Part shown: positions 30,447 through 40,344 of the stretch, piece after piece
Layout: each line of letters starts with the position of its first letter
Position numbering within the stretch: the first letter of the stretch is position 1
Assembly: GCF_037176765.1 (NCBI RefSeq)
Contig: NC_090025.1
Span: forward strand, 900,052 to 964,051
DNA: 64,000 nt
Reading direction: 5' to 3'
Origin: Anolis sagrei
Taxonomy: Eukaryota; Chordata; Lepidosauria; Squamata; Anolidae
Notes under the pieces: model-generated
What the model saw: the letters and a program-made list of their open reading frames with translations, nothing else
Told to the model about the DNA's origin: nothing
Database searches by the model: none
Program-made: the position numbers and the translations under genes

Positions 30447-31190
30447 TAGAATCAAAGAGTTGGAAGAGACCTCATGGGCCATCCAGTCCAACCCCATTCT
30501 GCCAAGAAGCAGGAATATTGCATTCAAATCACCCCTGACAGATGGCCATCCAGCCTCTGCTTAAAAGCTTCCAAAGAAGGAGCCTCCACCACACTCCGGG
30601 GCAGAGAGTTCCACTGCTGAACGGCTCTCACAGTCAGGAAGTTCTTCCTAATGTTCAGATGGAATCTCCTCTCTTGTAGTTTGAAGCCATTGTTCTGCCT
30701 CCTAGTCTCCAAGGAAGCAGAAAACAAGCTTGCTCCCTCCTCCTCCCTGTGGCTTCCTCTCACATATTTATACATGGCTATCATATCCCCTCTCAGCCTT
30801 CTCTTCTTCAGGCTGAACATGCCCAGCTCCTTAAGCCGCTCCTCATAGGACTTGTTCTCCAGACCTTTTATCATTTTAGTCGCCCTCCTCTGGACACATT
30901 CCAGCTTAGAGTCAATATCTCTCTTGAATTGTGGTGCCCAGAATTGGACACAATATTCCAGGTGTGGTCTAACCAAGGCAGAATAGAGCATGGGGAGCAG
31001 GACTTCCCTAGATCTAGACACTATGCTCCTATTGATGCAGGCCAAAATCCCATTGGCTTTTTTTGCTGCCACATCACATTGTTGGCTCATGTTCAACTTC
31101 CTCCCCACGAGGACTCCAAGATCTTTTTCACACGTACTGCTCTCGAGCCAGGCATCGTCCCCCATTCTGTATCTTTGCATTTCATTTTTT
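30447..31190 (-). mobile_element. CR1 LINE, 3' part with open frame
   Basis: An uninterrupted minus-strand frame runs from MQRYRMGDDAWLESSTCEKD through [20 protein letters not shown] and [20 protein letters not shown] to [13 protein letters not shown] and a stop. The 3' end lies at 30447. A 218-codon open frame indicates a young insertion. It belongs to the same subfamily as 57.45-58.24 kb ([10 protein letters not shown] variant, shortened by one residue relative to [11 protein letters not shown]). Confidence 0.95.
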
Positions 31191-31464
31191 CTGGGCTATT
31201 GTTTAAAATTACCTTCAGCCTAGGCATATAATAAAGTGTATGTGAAACAAAAATCACTTTTAGATGTGTGTCCCATCTCTACTATATCTCCTTATGGACA
31301 TATATTCAACTTTCTAATACTACGTCTTGCTATTCTAATTCCAATATTGGATATTTCAGGGGTCATGCTGATAGGAGCTGGTTCCCTCCTCCACTCCATC
31401 CTGAAGAGCATTTTAGGATGCATCTACACTGTGCATCTACACTGCACAATTAACTCGGTTTGAG
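31191..31464. other. No gene recognised
   Basis: This is AT-rich text; the GCATCTACACTGTGCATCTA segment is the MITE-like motif mentioned at 26.8 kb. No coding signature is present. Confidence 0.35.
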
Positions 31465-31982
31465 TTAACTTGGTGGTAACCTATGCTGGATGGGGTTACA
31501 CTCCCCCTGAAGTCACAGGTCTGCAGATTGGGTGTCCTCCTGGACTCATCACTTACGCTTGAAGCTCAGGCGTTGGAGGTGGCCGGGAGGGCCTTTGCAC
31601 AATTAAGACTCCTGCGCCAACTGCAACCGTACCTCGTGAAGGCGGATCTGATCATGGTTTTCCATGCCTTAGTCACCTCCAGATTGGACTACTGTAATGC
31701 ACTCTACATGGTGCTGCCCTTGAAGACGGCTCGGAAATTTCAACTGTTTCATCGAGCAGCAGCCAGGTTGTTAACTGGAGCTCCTTACAGGGAGCGGTCA
31801 ACCCTCCTGTTGAAGGAGCTCCACTGGCTACCGTTCATTTACCGGTCCCAATTCAAGGTGCAGGTTCTCACCTACAAAGCCCTAAACGGTTTGGGACCCG
31901 CCTACCTGCGTGACCGCATCTCTGTGTACGAACCCACACGATCTCTTCGATCATCTGGAGAGGCCCTGATCACGCTCCCTTG
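31465..31982 (+). mobile_element. L2-clade LINE, C-terminal ORF2 part
   Basis: One open plus-strand frame: MLDGVTLPLKSQVCRLGVLL, DSSLTLEAQALEVAGRAFAQ, VTSRLDYCNALYMVLPLKTA and RAAARLLTGAPYRERSTLLL, to ISVYEPTRSLRSSGEALITL. It matches the 6.4-7.3 kb copy in reverse orientation with moderate divergence. It is truncated on both sides. Confidence 0.9.
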
Positions 31983-32014
31983 ACATATGCGAGTTGTAGT
32001 TACTGGGATGTATA

Positions 32015-33564
32015 CAATACAATTCTTTATTGATTAGTCAATTTTGACCATATCAAAACATACAAAACATACACATACAGTAAAACCATATATGAATACG
32101 AGGCATCATGGCCTACTGGCCTGTCAACCCACTCCTAAATAATTGAGCAACAACGAGATAAAAAGGTTAAAAGATTAAAATTGTTTAATTCCTTAAAATA
32201 GGGTTAGAGTGGGGGGCATGGGTAGGTAAAACTAGTGGCGTGTCCATATTAAGTTTTTAAGTTTGAGTTTTGCTGATGGCAGCAAGGTCGCCTCTCTCTG
32301 CTTCCATCTTCTCACGGATGGCCAGCGCTTTTTGATAAAAAGGGTCAATTTTAAAATAGAGTTTTTATCTGAACCCTGAAGAAGGATGTGCAATTTCTCC
32401 TTATTCTCTGAATAAGTATGGTTCTCCAGCAGAGGCTCTAGATAGTAAGACCGGATCCTGTTGTAGTAGGGACATTTTAAGAAAAAATGTTCTGAGTCCT
32501 CCACTTCTGCATCTACCTCACGGCACCCACAGGTTCTCCTCGTGTAGGGGATATTCTGATGTCGTCCCAACTTGGACTTAATGTCGAGCTGCTCAAATCT
32601 AGCCCGGGTAAAAACTTTTCTAAGATAGAGTGGAAGTATAAAAGAGAGGTAAGGTTCCATGCCCACATTACATTTAAATTTGGCCAGGTATGGAGTGGCT
32701 CTAGCTTGCGCTATGTTCATTAGATCATTTTGTGCAGCAATGTCGAGAGCTCTTTGGTATACAATTGAGCATACCTTTGCCCCAAAATTTGTTAACTCGT
32801 GAGGGGCAAAACCTAACCTACTAACTGTGTGGCCAAATCTGCTAAGCCAAGATGACCACTCTTTGTGGTTTTCTTGTTCTAGAAGGCATAGGGCTGGGAA
32901 TCTGTGTGGTTGCATTTGTCTTATTTTGTACCACCAATTGATCTGCCTCTTCAGAATTGTGGTGGAGATTGGGGGAACTCCCGTCTCTGCTCTCACTGCA
33001 GCTGACAGGGATGATCTCTCCACACCTAAGCCAATTTTCAGGTGGCGCAGTTGGAATCTCTCTACCAGTAAAGGGTCTTGCTCACCCCATATTTCAGCTC
33101 CATACAAAGCGATGGGGAACACCTTTGCCTTAAGAACCTTCAGAAAGGGGCGCAGAGAGCCCGGGTAATTGTGGTTGCATAATTTATGAATTGCCTGTGC
33201 AGCATTATCAGCTTTTGCAATACTTAGTTTTAGATGTTGGGTCCATGCCCCTGATGCCGCAAAATGAAGACCTAAGTATTTAAATGTCTTCACTTGCTCC
33301 ACTTTGTGCCCGTCAAGGTGCCAGTTGGAAGCCTTAGCTTTCTTACCAAAAACCATTATTTTGGATTTTTCTTTACTTATAGTGAGGGCATTTTCAGTAC
33401 AATATTGGCTAAGTTTTTGCAGGGACCTCCTTAACCCGATTGGGGTGGTGGATAACAATACTATGTCATCTGCATATATCAAGATATTTGTCTCCCTATC
33501 CATAATCTTTGGACTGTGACATTCTTTCATATTCAAATATTCCACAATATCATTAATATAAAAA
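32015..33564 (-). mobile_element. LINE of uncertain clade (I/Vingi-like), 5'-truncated, open 440-codon frame
   Basis: The minus strand has a continuous frame from FYINDIVEYLN and RETNILIYADDIVLLSTTPI (polymerase active site YADD) through SKEKSKIMVFGKKAKASNW, VFPIALYGAEIWGEQDPLLV, AAVRAETGVPPISTTILKRQ and a CxC...HFFLKCPYYNRIRS zinc-knuckle tail, ending LKLKNLIWTRH. The exact 14-bp duplication TACTGGGATGTATA flanks the insertion (32001-32014 and 33591-33604). The 5' truncation lies at polymerase motif level. The clade is inferred from tail style only. Confidence 0.8.
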
Positions 33565-33590
33565 TTCTCAGCCTTTTGGTTAAGATCAAG
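33565..33590 (+). other. U2 snRNA 5'-end fragment at the LINE 5' junction
   Basis: TTCTCAGCCTTTTGGTTAAG plus ATCAAG matches the start of vertebrate U2 snRNA (about nucleotides 6-31) with two differences that I can see, G-to-A and C-to-T. It lies exactly between the LINE 5' end and the right target duplication, and is antisense to the LINE. It is far too short to be a gene. Confidence 0.8.
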
Positions 33591-33768
33591 TACTGGGATG
33601 TATAGTTCACCTACAATCAAAGAACATTCTGAACTCCACCAATGATGGAATTGAACCAAACTTGGCACACAGAACTCCCACGATGAACAGAAAATATATA
33701 TCAGTGATTGGTTGGGGGGGAGGAATACTGTTTGCTTACCGTTGAAAATTACCTAGGGCTGGCTCTGG
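33591..33768. mobile_element. Right-end fragment of the CAGGGGCGGC hAT family
   Basis: TATAGTTCACCTACAATCAA, GTGATTGGTTGGGGGGG and GAAAATTACCTAGGGC match 2660-2850 of the first hAT element in order. The LINE at 32015 inserted into this copy, and 31984-32014 is its left remainder. Confidence 0.75.
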
Positions 33769-33769
33769 T

Positions 33770-33955
33770 TGTTCAGCAGTGGAACTCTCTGCCCCAGAGT
33801 GTGATGGAGGCTCCTTCTTTGGGGGCTTTTAAGCAGAGGCTGGATGGCCATCTGTTGGGGGTGCTTTGAATGTGATTTTCCTGCTTCTTGACAGAATGGA
33901 GTTGAACTGGAGGATGGCCCACCAGGTCTCTTCCAACTCTAGGATTCTAGGTAGA
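33770..33955 (+). mobile_element. CR1 LINE 3' end
   Basis: It starts at GTTCAGCAGTGGAACTCTCT and ends TCTAGGATTCTAGG. It is a short, somewhat diverged 3' copy (GGGGGTGCTTTGAATGTGAT variant). Confidence 0.88.
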
Positions 33956-34900
33956 TGCACCTTTGCAAGGCTCAAGTTCAGAGGAAAAGCCAAAGTAGGC
34001 TCACCACCCTCCCTGAGAGCCAGTACGAAGGAGTTGCATTAGAGGTTCTTTGACCCCTTTCTTCCCCATGGATCAGGTCCATACTTGGAGGCCTCCATCT
34101 GAAGGAAGCCCTTCTCCGGCTGAGGCAGTCTCCTCTTCCTCCTCTTCCTAGATAATTGCAAGCAATTGCTCCTGACAGGGCTGCTCAACTTCCCACTTAA
34201 ACAGCGTGTTTGCATTAAACGTGGACATCTCCTCCCTTTCCTTCCCTGGCTTGACACGGAGGACGATGGGGATTGCACCTCCTGTCTCTGTCACAAAGGC
34301 TTAAGAGCCGAGGCCTTGAAGGGGCGGCGAGACGGTGCTTCGGTAAATGGATCCGGTGTCTGGCTATTAGGGCACGTCTTGTTCTATCAAGGCTCTCCTC
34401 ACCGATCTCTCGCCTTGGCTGCGCCTTCCTCATGTCGCCCGTTCCATTTCCATTTGCAAAGAACCATCATTAGACGCTGCAACCAGGGGCAAACTTTGCA
34501 AGGAACTTTGAGGCAGAGCTCCATAGCGTGGTCTCAGGCCACAACGGTCACTTCCGCTTGCTCATTCAAGCCTTGACCCAAGAGAGGCGCATTGTCCTCA
34601 TCCAGGCTGCAATGCTGTAGCTGAAATGCCAGAGAATTGGACACAACTGACAACTATTTGTAAAAAAATAACTGAAAAGAACAGTCCATTTGTAGTGCGT
34701 GCAAACGTAACCACACCATGCAATGCACTGGTGTCTTTGGGTTATAAGGACCACTCCGACTCCATGTGTGTTTAGAAGATGCAAAGGGTAAATCAACATT
34801 GAATTTTAGGCTTGTAGGTCTATGGGTGCGGTACAAGCAGCCTTCCACATGTGTGGGTTTGGCTTTGGTGTTGTCATGTACCATGTTCCACAGTTGATGG
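33956..34900. other. Unassigned; possible non-repetitive island
   Basis: About 34.12-34.62 kb contains no transposon signature. It has overlapping frames on both strands without family motifs or splice logic. From 34.62 to 34.90 kb the text is also unassigned. It may be unique intergenic DNA. Confidence 0.4.
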
Positions 34901-36230
34901 TGGTAGTCCTAGCTGTTGGTGATGGGTTAATGGAAGTCTTCATTCTAAAGGGCTGAGTAATCCGTAAGTAAGAGTTTATGGGTGAAAGCAGTTAAGGGTG
35001 AAGGCATGCAAGGGATAGGTTGCAACTGGGTCTTGCTGGATTTAAGGAGCTAACTTTGGGAGAAAAGTATTTGTCTTATTTTGGTGGTTTCCCCCCAGGT
35101 TTATGGATTCTTGGTGTTCTGACCTGTCTCCTGCACCCCTGGAACCTTGAATGTTTGGACTGGCTTTTGACTACTGTATAGACTCTTGGTCCCTCGACTT
35201 TGCTCATTGAACTCTTGGCATTTGACCACTGGACTGGACCCTTTGACTACAGTGTAGTGTTTGCTATCAGTTTTATATTCTATGGCTGAGTGCAACCTTT
35301 ATGTTTTATATTTTGGACTATTAAAACAGCCAGAAAGCAAGTGGTCCTTTAATTAAACTCTTTGATACAAACTGGGTGTTTGTTTGATTCACCTCTGCCT
35401 GAATACCGGCAGAGCCCTGGCATCGAGACAGAATACTTTTCTCCCAAAGATCAGCCCCAAGGTTAGCTCCTTAAATCCAGCAACATCCAGCTTCAACCTA
35501 TCAGTTGGTTGCCTCCACCCTTAATTGCTTTTACCTGTAAACTGTTATTGTTGGATTTCAGCCTGTGATTGTGTCTAATGATCAAGGTGTTCAGCCTGTG
35601 ATTTGTGTCTAATGATCATGGTACTCTTGATGTTGGGAATGACAATGTTGTTTTTAATGATGAGGGTGCTTTAGATGCAGAGAATGACAATGGGATTCCT
35701 GTTCAGCCTGTTGATGAAAATGTTCCTGAAGAGTTTGGGGATGATGGTATGGTCTCTGGAAGACGGCCTGAATTGTTACCAGAGAATTCCCAGGACTTTG
35801 AGCCTGAACAAAGCTCTTCACCTGGCCCAGCTGCAGAAATGAATGAGCCAGAAGATAGAAGGCATGTTTTCAGACAGAACAGACACACATCAATCTCTCA
35901 GGCATTCTGCCAGGCTGAGAGAGAAACTGATAACAGAGTCAAGGCTGAAAAGAAATCATTTCCTGGCGGCTTAGGATATAGAATAGATTAGGGGATAAAA
36001 GTGCCAAATACAGAATCTGTAGCTAGACGAAGCAATGTTGGAATTGAATGAAGACGCTTGTCCTGAACCTTGTAGCCTTGCCTAGGATAGATTCAAGTTA
36101 TGCCTTGTTTGATTTCAGCCGTTTAGAACTAAGACAATAACCCTTCTGTTCTGGCACGGCTGTGCCAGGGGTTTGAGTTCCCTTTTTCTTTCTTTGCTTT
36201 TTTGCATGAATTCCTGTAGGCTATGCATTT
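34900..36230 (+). mobile_element. Candidate LTR-type retroelement fossil, unclassified
   Basis: An AATTAAA signal near 35353 and a following TTTGTTTGATTCACCTCTGC segment resemble an LTR end. That segment recurs at 61.41-61.46 kb, which shows it is repetitive. Downstream lies a 128-codon acidic, Glu/Asp-rich open frame (35605-35991) that I do not recognise. It might be the tail of a retroelement polyprotein. A related acidic stretch is at 38.0-38.2 kb. The family call is weak and the element is broken. Confidence 0.4.
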
Positions 36231-36264
36231 TGCAATTTGGTAGCTTCCTACAGGGTGCAATCTT

Positions 36265-36475
36265 ACTTACTTACTTACTTACTTAGGCGATCCCTCGTTG
36301 GACGAGTAAGATGGTCTTCCATTATGGATTTCCTTGTGGGTCCATATGTGACTGTGGAGCCCTATTCTTGACCTGCATCTTCTCCCGCAGTGAGGGCATT
36401 GGTTTCCAGGTGGAAGGCGGTCCTGGTCGGGGTTGGCTTGACGCGCCTTCCTCCTGGCACATTGAGAAATTGACC
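36265..36475 (-). mobile_element. LINE 3' end with C2H2-like knuckle and (TAAG)n tail
   Basis: The minus strand encodes NPDQDRLPPGNQCPHCGRRC, RSRIGLHSHIWTH, then NGRPSYSSNEGSPK, and runs into a TAAG/ACTT repeat (36265-36287 on the plus strand). The CxxC...HxxxH motif at the extreme C-terminus followed by a short tandem tail is typical of a non-LTR element. I cannot fix the clade. Confidence 0.6.
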
Positions 36476-36575
36476 CTCTGAATATTAAATAATTACGAAT
36501 GGATTTATCTTAAATATTTCCAGACAATCTCGCAACTACCGAGCCCCTTAATATGTATACTCACTCCAGCTCAGG

Positions 36576-36662
36576 CCTCGGCAAACTTTGGTCCTTCAGG
36601 TGTTTTGGACTTCAACTCCCACAATTCCTAACAGCCGATAGGACCAAAGTTTACCCAGGCCT
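36576..36662. mobile_element. Diverged hAT-type MITE (CAGGC...GCCTA ends)
   Basis: CAGGCCTCGGCAAACTTTGG is mirrored by CCAAAGTTTACCCAGGCCTA about 50 bp later, around GGACTTCAACTCCCACAATT. It belongs to the family of palindromic MITEs at 47827 and 53606. Confidence 0.65.
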
Positions 36663-36782
36663 ACTCTAGCTAATCTTCGCACAATGGATCAGGATCAGGG
36701 AAAAATGTTTAATATGCCTTTGCCACTAGAGGGCTTTCTTATCTTGTTTATCTTTGTTTATTAAAACATTTCAATAAATGTA

Positions 36783-38010
36783 TTGTCGATGGCTTCCATG
36801 GCTGGAATCACTGGGTTGTTGTAGGTTTCTTATATGGCCATGGTCTAGAGGCATTTCTCCTGACGTTTTGCCTGCATCCCTGGCAAGCATCCTCAGAGGT
36901 AGTGAGGTCTATTGGAACTAGAAAAATGGGTTTATATATCTGTGGAATGACCAGGGTGGGGCAAAGGACTCTTGTCTGCTGGAGCTAGGTGTGAATGTTT
37001 CAACTGACCATCTTGATTAGCATTTCATTGCCTGGCAGTGCCTGAAGCAATCTTTTGTTGAGAGGTGATTAGTAGGCTTGGGTAACCACTGAAAAAATTG
37101 GTTCTAAACTCGTTTTGTTTTTAGGGGGCCCTTGCGTTTCGTTTTTTTAAAAAAAATAATTCCGAAATTTACATTTAAAATTTTTTGAAATTTACGAAAT
37201 TTTGTAAAATTACAAATCGATTCGTTAATGGCGGACGAGATTGCGCAATATGCTAAAAAAACCTCCAAATAGGACAGGAGGAACTTCTGAAGCTTCCCTC
37301 TCCCTCTGTTGTTGACTGTTGGTGTGATCAAACAAACAACAACTATAAAACTTCCACCAGACATGCGAAAATAATTACGAAATAATTACGAAATAATTTC
37401 GCAATAATTTCGAAATAATTACAAAATAAATTGAAAAAATTGTTTCGAATCTTAATTACTCCTCACACTATTCCTGCATGGCTCAATATTGGATCGTAAG
37501 CTAATTTAAATACGAATTAATAACAAATTACAAAATTAATGAACGAAACCGCCCAAGCCTAGTGATTAGATGTCCTTGTTTGTTTCCTCTCTGTTGTTGT
37601 GCTGTTGTAATTTTAGAGTTTTTTAATACTGTTAGCCAGATTTTGTTCATTTTCATGGTTTCCTCCTTTCTGTTGAAATTGTTCATCTGCTTCTTGTGGA
37701 TTTCAGTGGCTTCTCTGTGTAGCCTGACATGGTGGTTGTTGGAGTGGTCCACCATTGCTCCGTTCAGCAAAGGACAAGAGGGATCCTCTCACCTCTGCAG
37801 GAGTCTACCGTATCCCATGCAGCTGTGGACAAGTCAACATAGGGACCACCAAACGCAGCCGCATTGCCCAGACACACATCAAGGAACCTGAAAGGCACTG
37901 CAGACTCCTTCAACCAGAGAAGTCAGCCATAGCAAAGCACCTGAGGAACCAACCTGGAAACAGCATTTTATTTGAGGACACAGAAAAGCTGGACCACTCT
38001 CACAACCATG
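36783..38010. mobile_element. Inverted Penelope-like element, disrupted by a hAT MITE
   Basis: The left arm (36783-37753, minus) starts at the PLE terminus TTGTCGATGGCTTCCATGGC and includes KMNKIWLTVLKNSK. The right arm (37754-38010, plus) encodes LRSAKDKRDPLTSAGVYRIP and the GIY-YIG region to KSAIAKHLRNQPGNS. The arms are joined head to head at 37753/37754, a different breakpoint from the 27.9-29.8 kb copy. The hAT MITE at 37073-37561 interrupts the left arm. The right arm ends abruptly without a visible target duplication. It is broken. Confidence 0.82.
37073..37561. mobile_element. hAT-type MITE (TAGGCTTGGG family), 489 bp, 8-bp TSD
   Basis: The termini are TAGGCTTGGG and CCCAAGCCTA, with the unique duplication GTGATTAG (37065-37072 and 37562-37569). 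The sequence closely follows the 8342 copy, including the GGCGGAC block and the TTACGAAATAATT repeats. It is nested in a PLE, so this family was active after that PLE inserted. Confidence 0.92.
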
Positions 38011-38454
38011 ATGTCCCTGCTATAGAAGTCCCTGCTAGAGACAGTGAAGAAGAAGGACAGTTTCCCACAGGAAGGCCTGAGAGTGCAGAAACTGAAGACA
38101 GCAGCCAGGTGCAGATTGACTCTGAAAGAGAAGATAGCTCTTTGCCTAGTTCCCAGCCTGATAATGAACAAACAGAAGAACAGTCTGCTAACGAACAGAT
38201 TGACCTTGATGAAACCGAACGTTAGATAGGGCGGCCCGGTTGGAATTCTGTGGCCAATGAAACGCCTTCATGTTTGCAAAGGGTATATTACAGGAGGTTT
38301 GAGATCAGATCAGAAACCTGTTTAGACATCTTAAGAGAGCTTCTTAGGAGACATTCACTATCGATACATCATTTTATGTTCAAGCTACGTTTAGAAAAGG
38401 CAGAGGAACGAGAGATCAGATTGCCAATCTCCGGATGCTGGAGAATGGAGAAAG
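38011..38454 (+). other. Unclassified block with acidic open frame
   Basis: The frame after the PLE break is Glu/Asp/Ser-rich (DSEEEGQFPTGRPESAETED, then SQPDNEQTEEQSANEQIDLD) and ends TER, stop. Its style resembles the acidic frame at 35.6-36.0 kb, so both may come from one retroelement family. I do not recognise the protein. The following 230 bp are unassigned. Confidence 0.35.
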
Positions 38455-39582
38455 GCAGGGAGTTTCAGAAAAACATCTACTTCTGCTTCATTGACTCTTC
38501 TAAAGCCTTTGACTGTGTGGATCATCATAAATGGTGGCAAGTTCTGGGTGGGATGGGCATCCCAAGCCCCCTTCCCTCTCTCCTGAGGAATCTGCACAAG
38601 GACCAAGGAGCCACAGTCAGAACTGACCACGGAACAGGAGACGGGTTCCAGATTGGGAAAGGCATAGTACGGCAAGGCTGCATCCTCTCACCCAACCTTT
38701 TTAACTTGTATGCAGAACACATCATGCGAGGATGTGCGGGGCTTGAGGAATGCAAAGTTGGGGTGAAAATGGCTGGAAGAAACATTAACAACCTCAGATA
38801 TGCAGATGACACCACTCTGATGGCCGAAAGCGAGGAGGAGCTGAGGAGCCTTCTCACCAAGGTGAAAGAAGAAAGCGCAAAAGCCGGGTTGCAGCTAAAC
38901 ATCAAAAAAACCAAGATTATGGCAACAAGAATGATTGACAACTGGAAAATAGAGGGAGAAAACGTGGAGGCCGTGACAGACTTTGTATTTCTAGGTGCAA
39001 AGATGACTGCAGATGCAGACTGTGGCCAGGAAATCAGGAGACGCTTCCTTCCTTCTTGGGAGGAGAGCAATGTCCAGTCTCGATAAAATAGTCAAGAGTA
39101 GAGACATCAGACTGGCAACCAAGATCCATTGCCTAGTCAAAGCCATGGTCTTCCCTGGAGTCACCTACGGATGTGAGAGCTGGACCTGAGGGAAGGCTGA
39201 GCGAAGGAAGAGAGATGCTTTTGAGCTGTGGTGTTGGAGGAAAGTGCTGAGAGTGCCTTGGACTGCGAGAAGATCCAACCAGTCCATCCTCCAGGAAAGA
39301 AAGCCCGACTGTTCACTGGAGGGAAGGAGACTAGAGACAAAGATGAAGTCCTTTGGCCACATCATGAGGAGACAGCAAAGCCCGGAGAAGGGAATGATGC
39401 TGGGGAAAGTGGAAGGCAAAAGGAAGAGGGGCCGACCAAGGGCAAGGTGGATGGATGGCATCCTTGAAGTGACTGGACTGACCTTGAAGGAGTTGGGGGT
39501 GGTAATGGCTGACAGGGAGCTCTGGCGTGGGCTGGTCCATGAGGTCACGAAGAGTCAGAGCCGACTGAACGAATGAACAACA
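38455..39582 (+). mobile_element. BovB LINE, 5'-truncated, with polymerase core
   Basis: The plus strand encodes IYFCFIDSSKAFDCVDHHKW, GDGFQIGKGIVRQGCILSPN, NNLRYADDTTLMAESEEELR (catalytic YADD) and LNIKKTKIMATRMIDNWKIE, to about 39060. A frameshift and a TGA in GCESWT follow, then an open frame from MLRVPWTARRSNQSILQERK to VHEVTKSQSRLNE. The tail GAACGAATGAACAACAAAAA is present. The endonuclease domain is missing. It is the most complete BovB here. Confidence 0.96.
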
Positions 39583-40340
39583 AAAAAACATCATTTTATA
39601 AGGATTCTCTTTCAAGTGATAACGTAACATGCATTTTAACCCCTTGTTCCACATTGGAATGGAGACATTTTTCATGAGAAGGAAAGAAGGAAAGAAGGAA
39701 AGAAGGAAAGAAGGAAAGAAGGGAGGGCGGGAGGAGGCGAAGTGGCACGGCTCTTCTGCTCAACCTGATCGGCAAGATGTTCCTGAAGAGCGAGCGGGAC
39801 ATGAGCATTCAGTCAAACATTAAGGCCCCATTAAGGCCCACGACTGAGGCGCAGCGCCCGGCTAAAAGCTTTTCCGCGTCTTGTCGGCTGCGGTAATTGC
39901 AGGGATGATAGCTGAGAAGTCGGAGGTACAAGAAGGAGACAAGGAGAAGACAGGGAGGCACTTGAGGAGGAAACCGAGCCTTCGTTAAAAATGCAGAGCT
40001 CTGATTTCCTTTCAGGAGTTTACCCTCAAGCGAAGGGAAACAGGGGCACGTCCAGAGGCTACTTCCTGGGACCTTGGACACATCGGTGGCCACACAGACC
40101 ATAGAATTGGAAGGGATCCCAAAGGCATCCAGTCCAACTTCCTTCTGGTGAAAGTCACCATCAAAGCACTCACCGCTCAATGCTATGCAAAGCTGGGATT
40201 TGTAGTTTGGTGAGGCATCAGCCTTCTTTGGCAGAGAAGGCTCAAGACCTTGTCAAACGGCAGCCCCCGTGACCCCATAACATTGAACCAAGGCAATGGA
40301 AGTGGATCCATTCATAGAATCATAGAACCCTAGAGTCATG
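39583..40340. other. Unassigned sequence with (GAAAGAAG)n run and a CR1-like tail
   Basis: A GAAAGAAG run occupies about 39680-39722. From 39740 to 40080 there is no transposon signature. At 40100-40150 a CATAGAATTGGAAGGGATCC segment looks like an old CR1-type 3' end. No exon is supported. Confidence 0.4.
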
Positions 40341-40344
40341 CAGG

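Noticed and set aside
32827-33519. Plus-strand frames opposite the U2-joined LINE
   Set aside because: They are antisense shadows of the LINE's open frame.
33565-33591. A U2 snRNA gene
   Set aside because: Only about 26 nt of the 5' end are present, without promoter elements, Sm site or 3' box. It is a junction fragment.
35605-35991. Acidic 128-codon frame as a host gene
   Set aside because: No recognisable domain, and the surroundings look like a retroelement fossil. It is kept as an unclassified feature and a finding.
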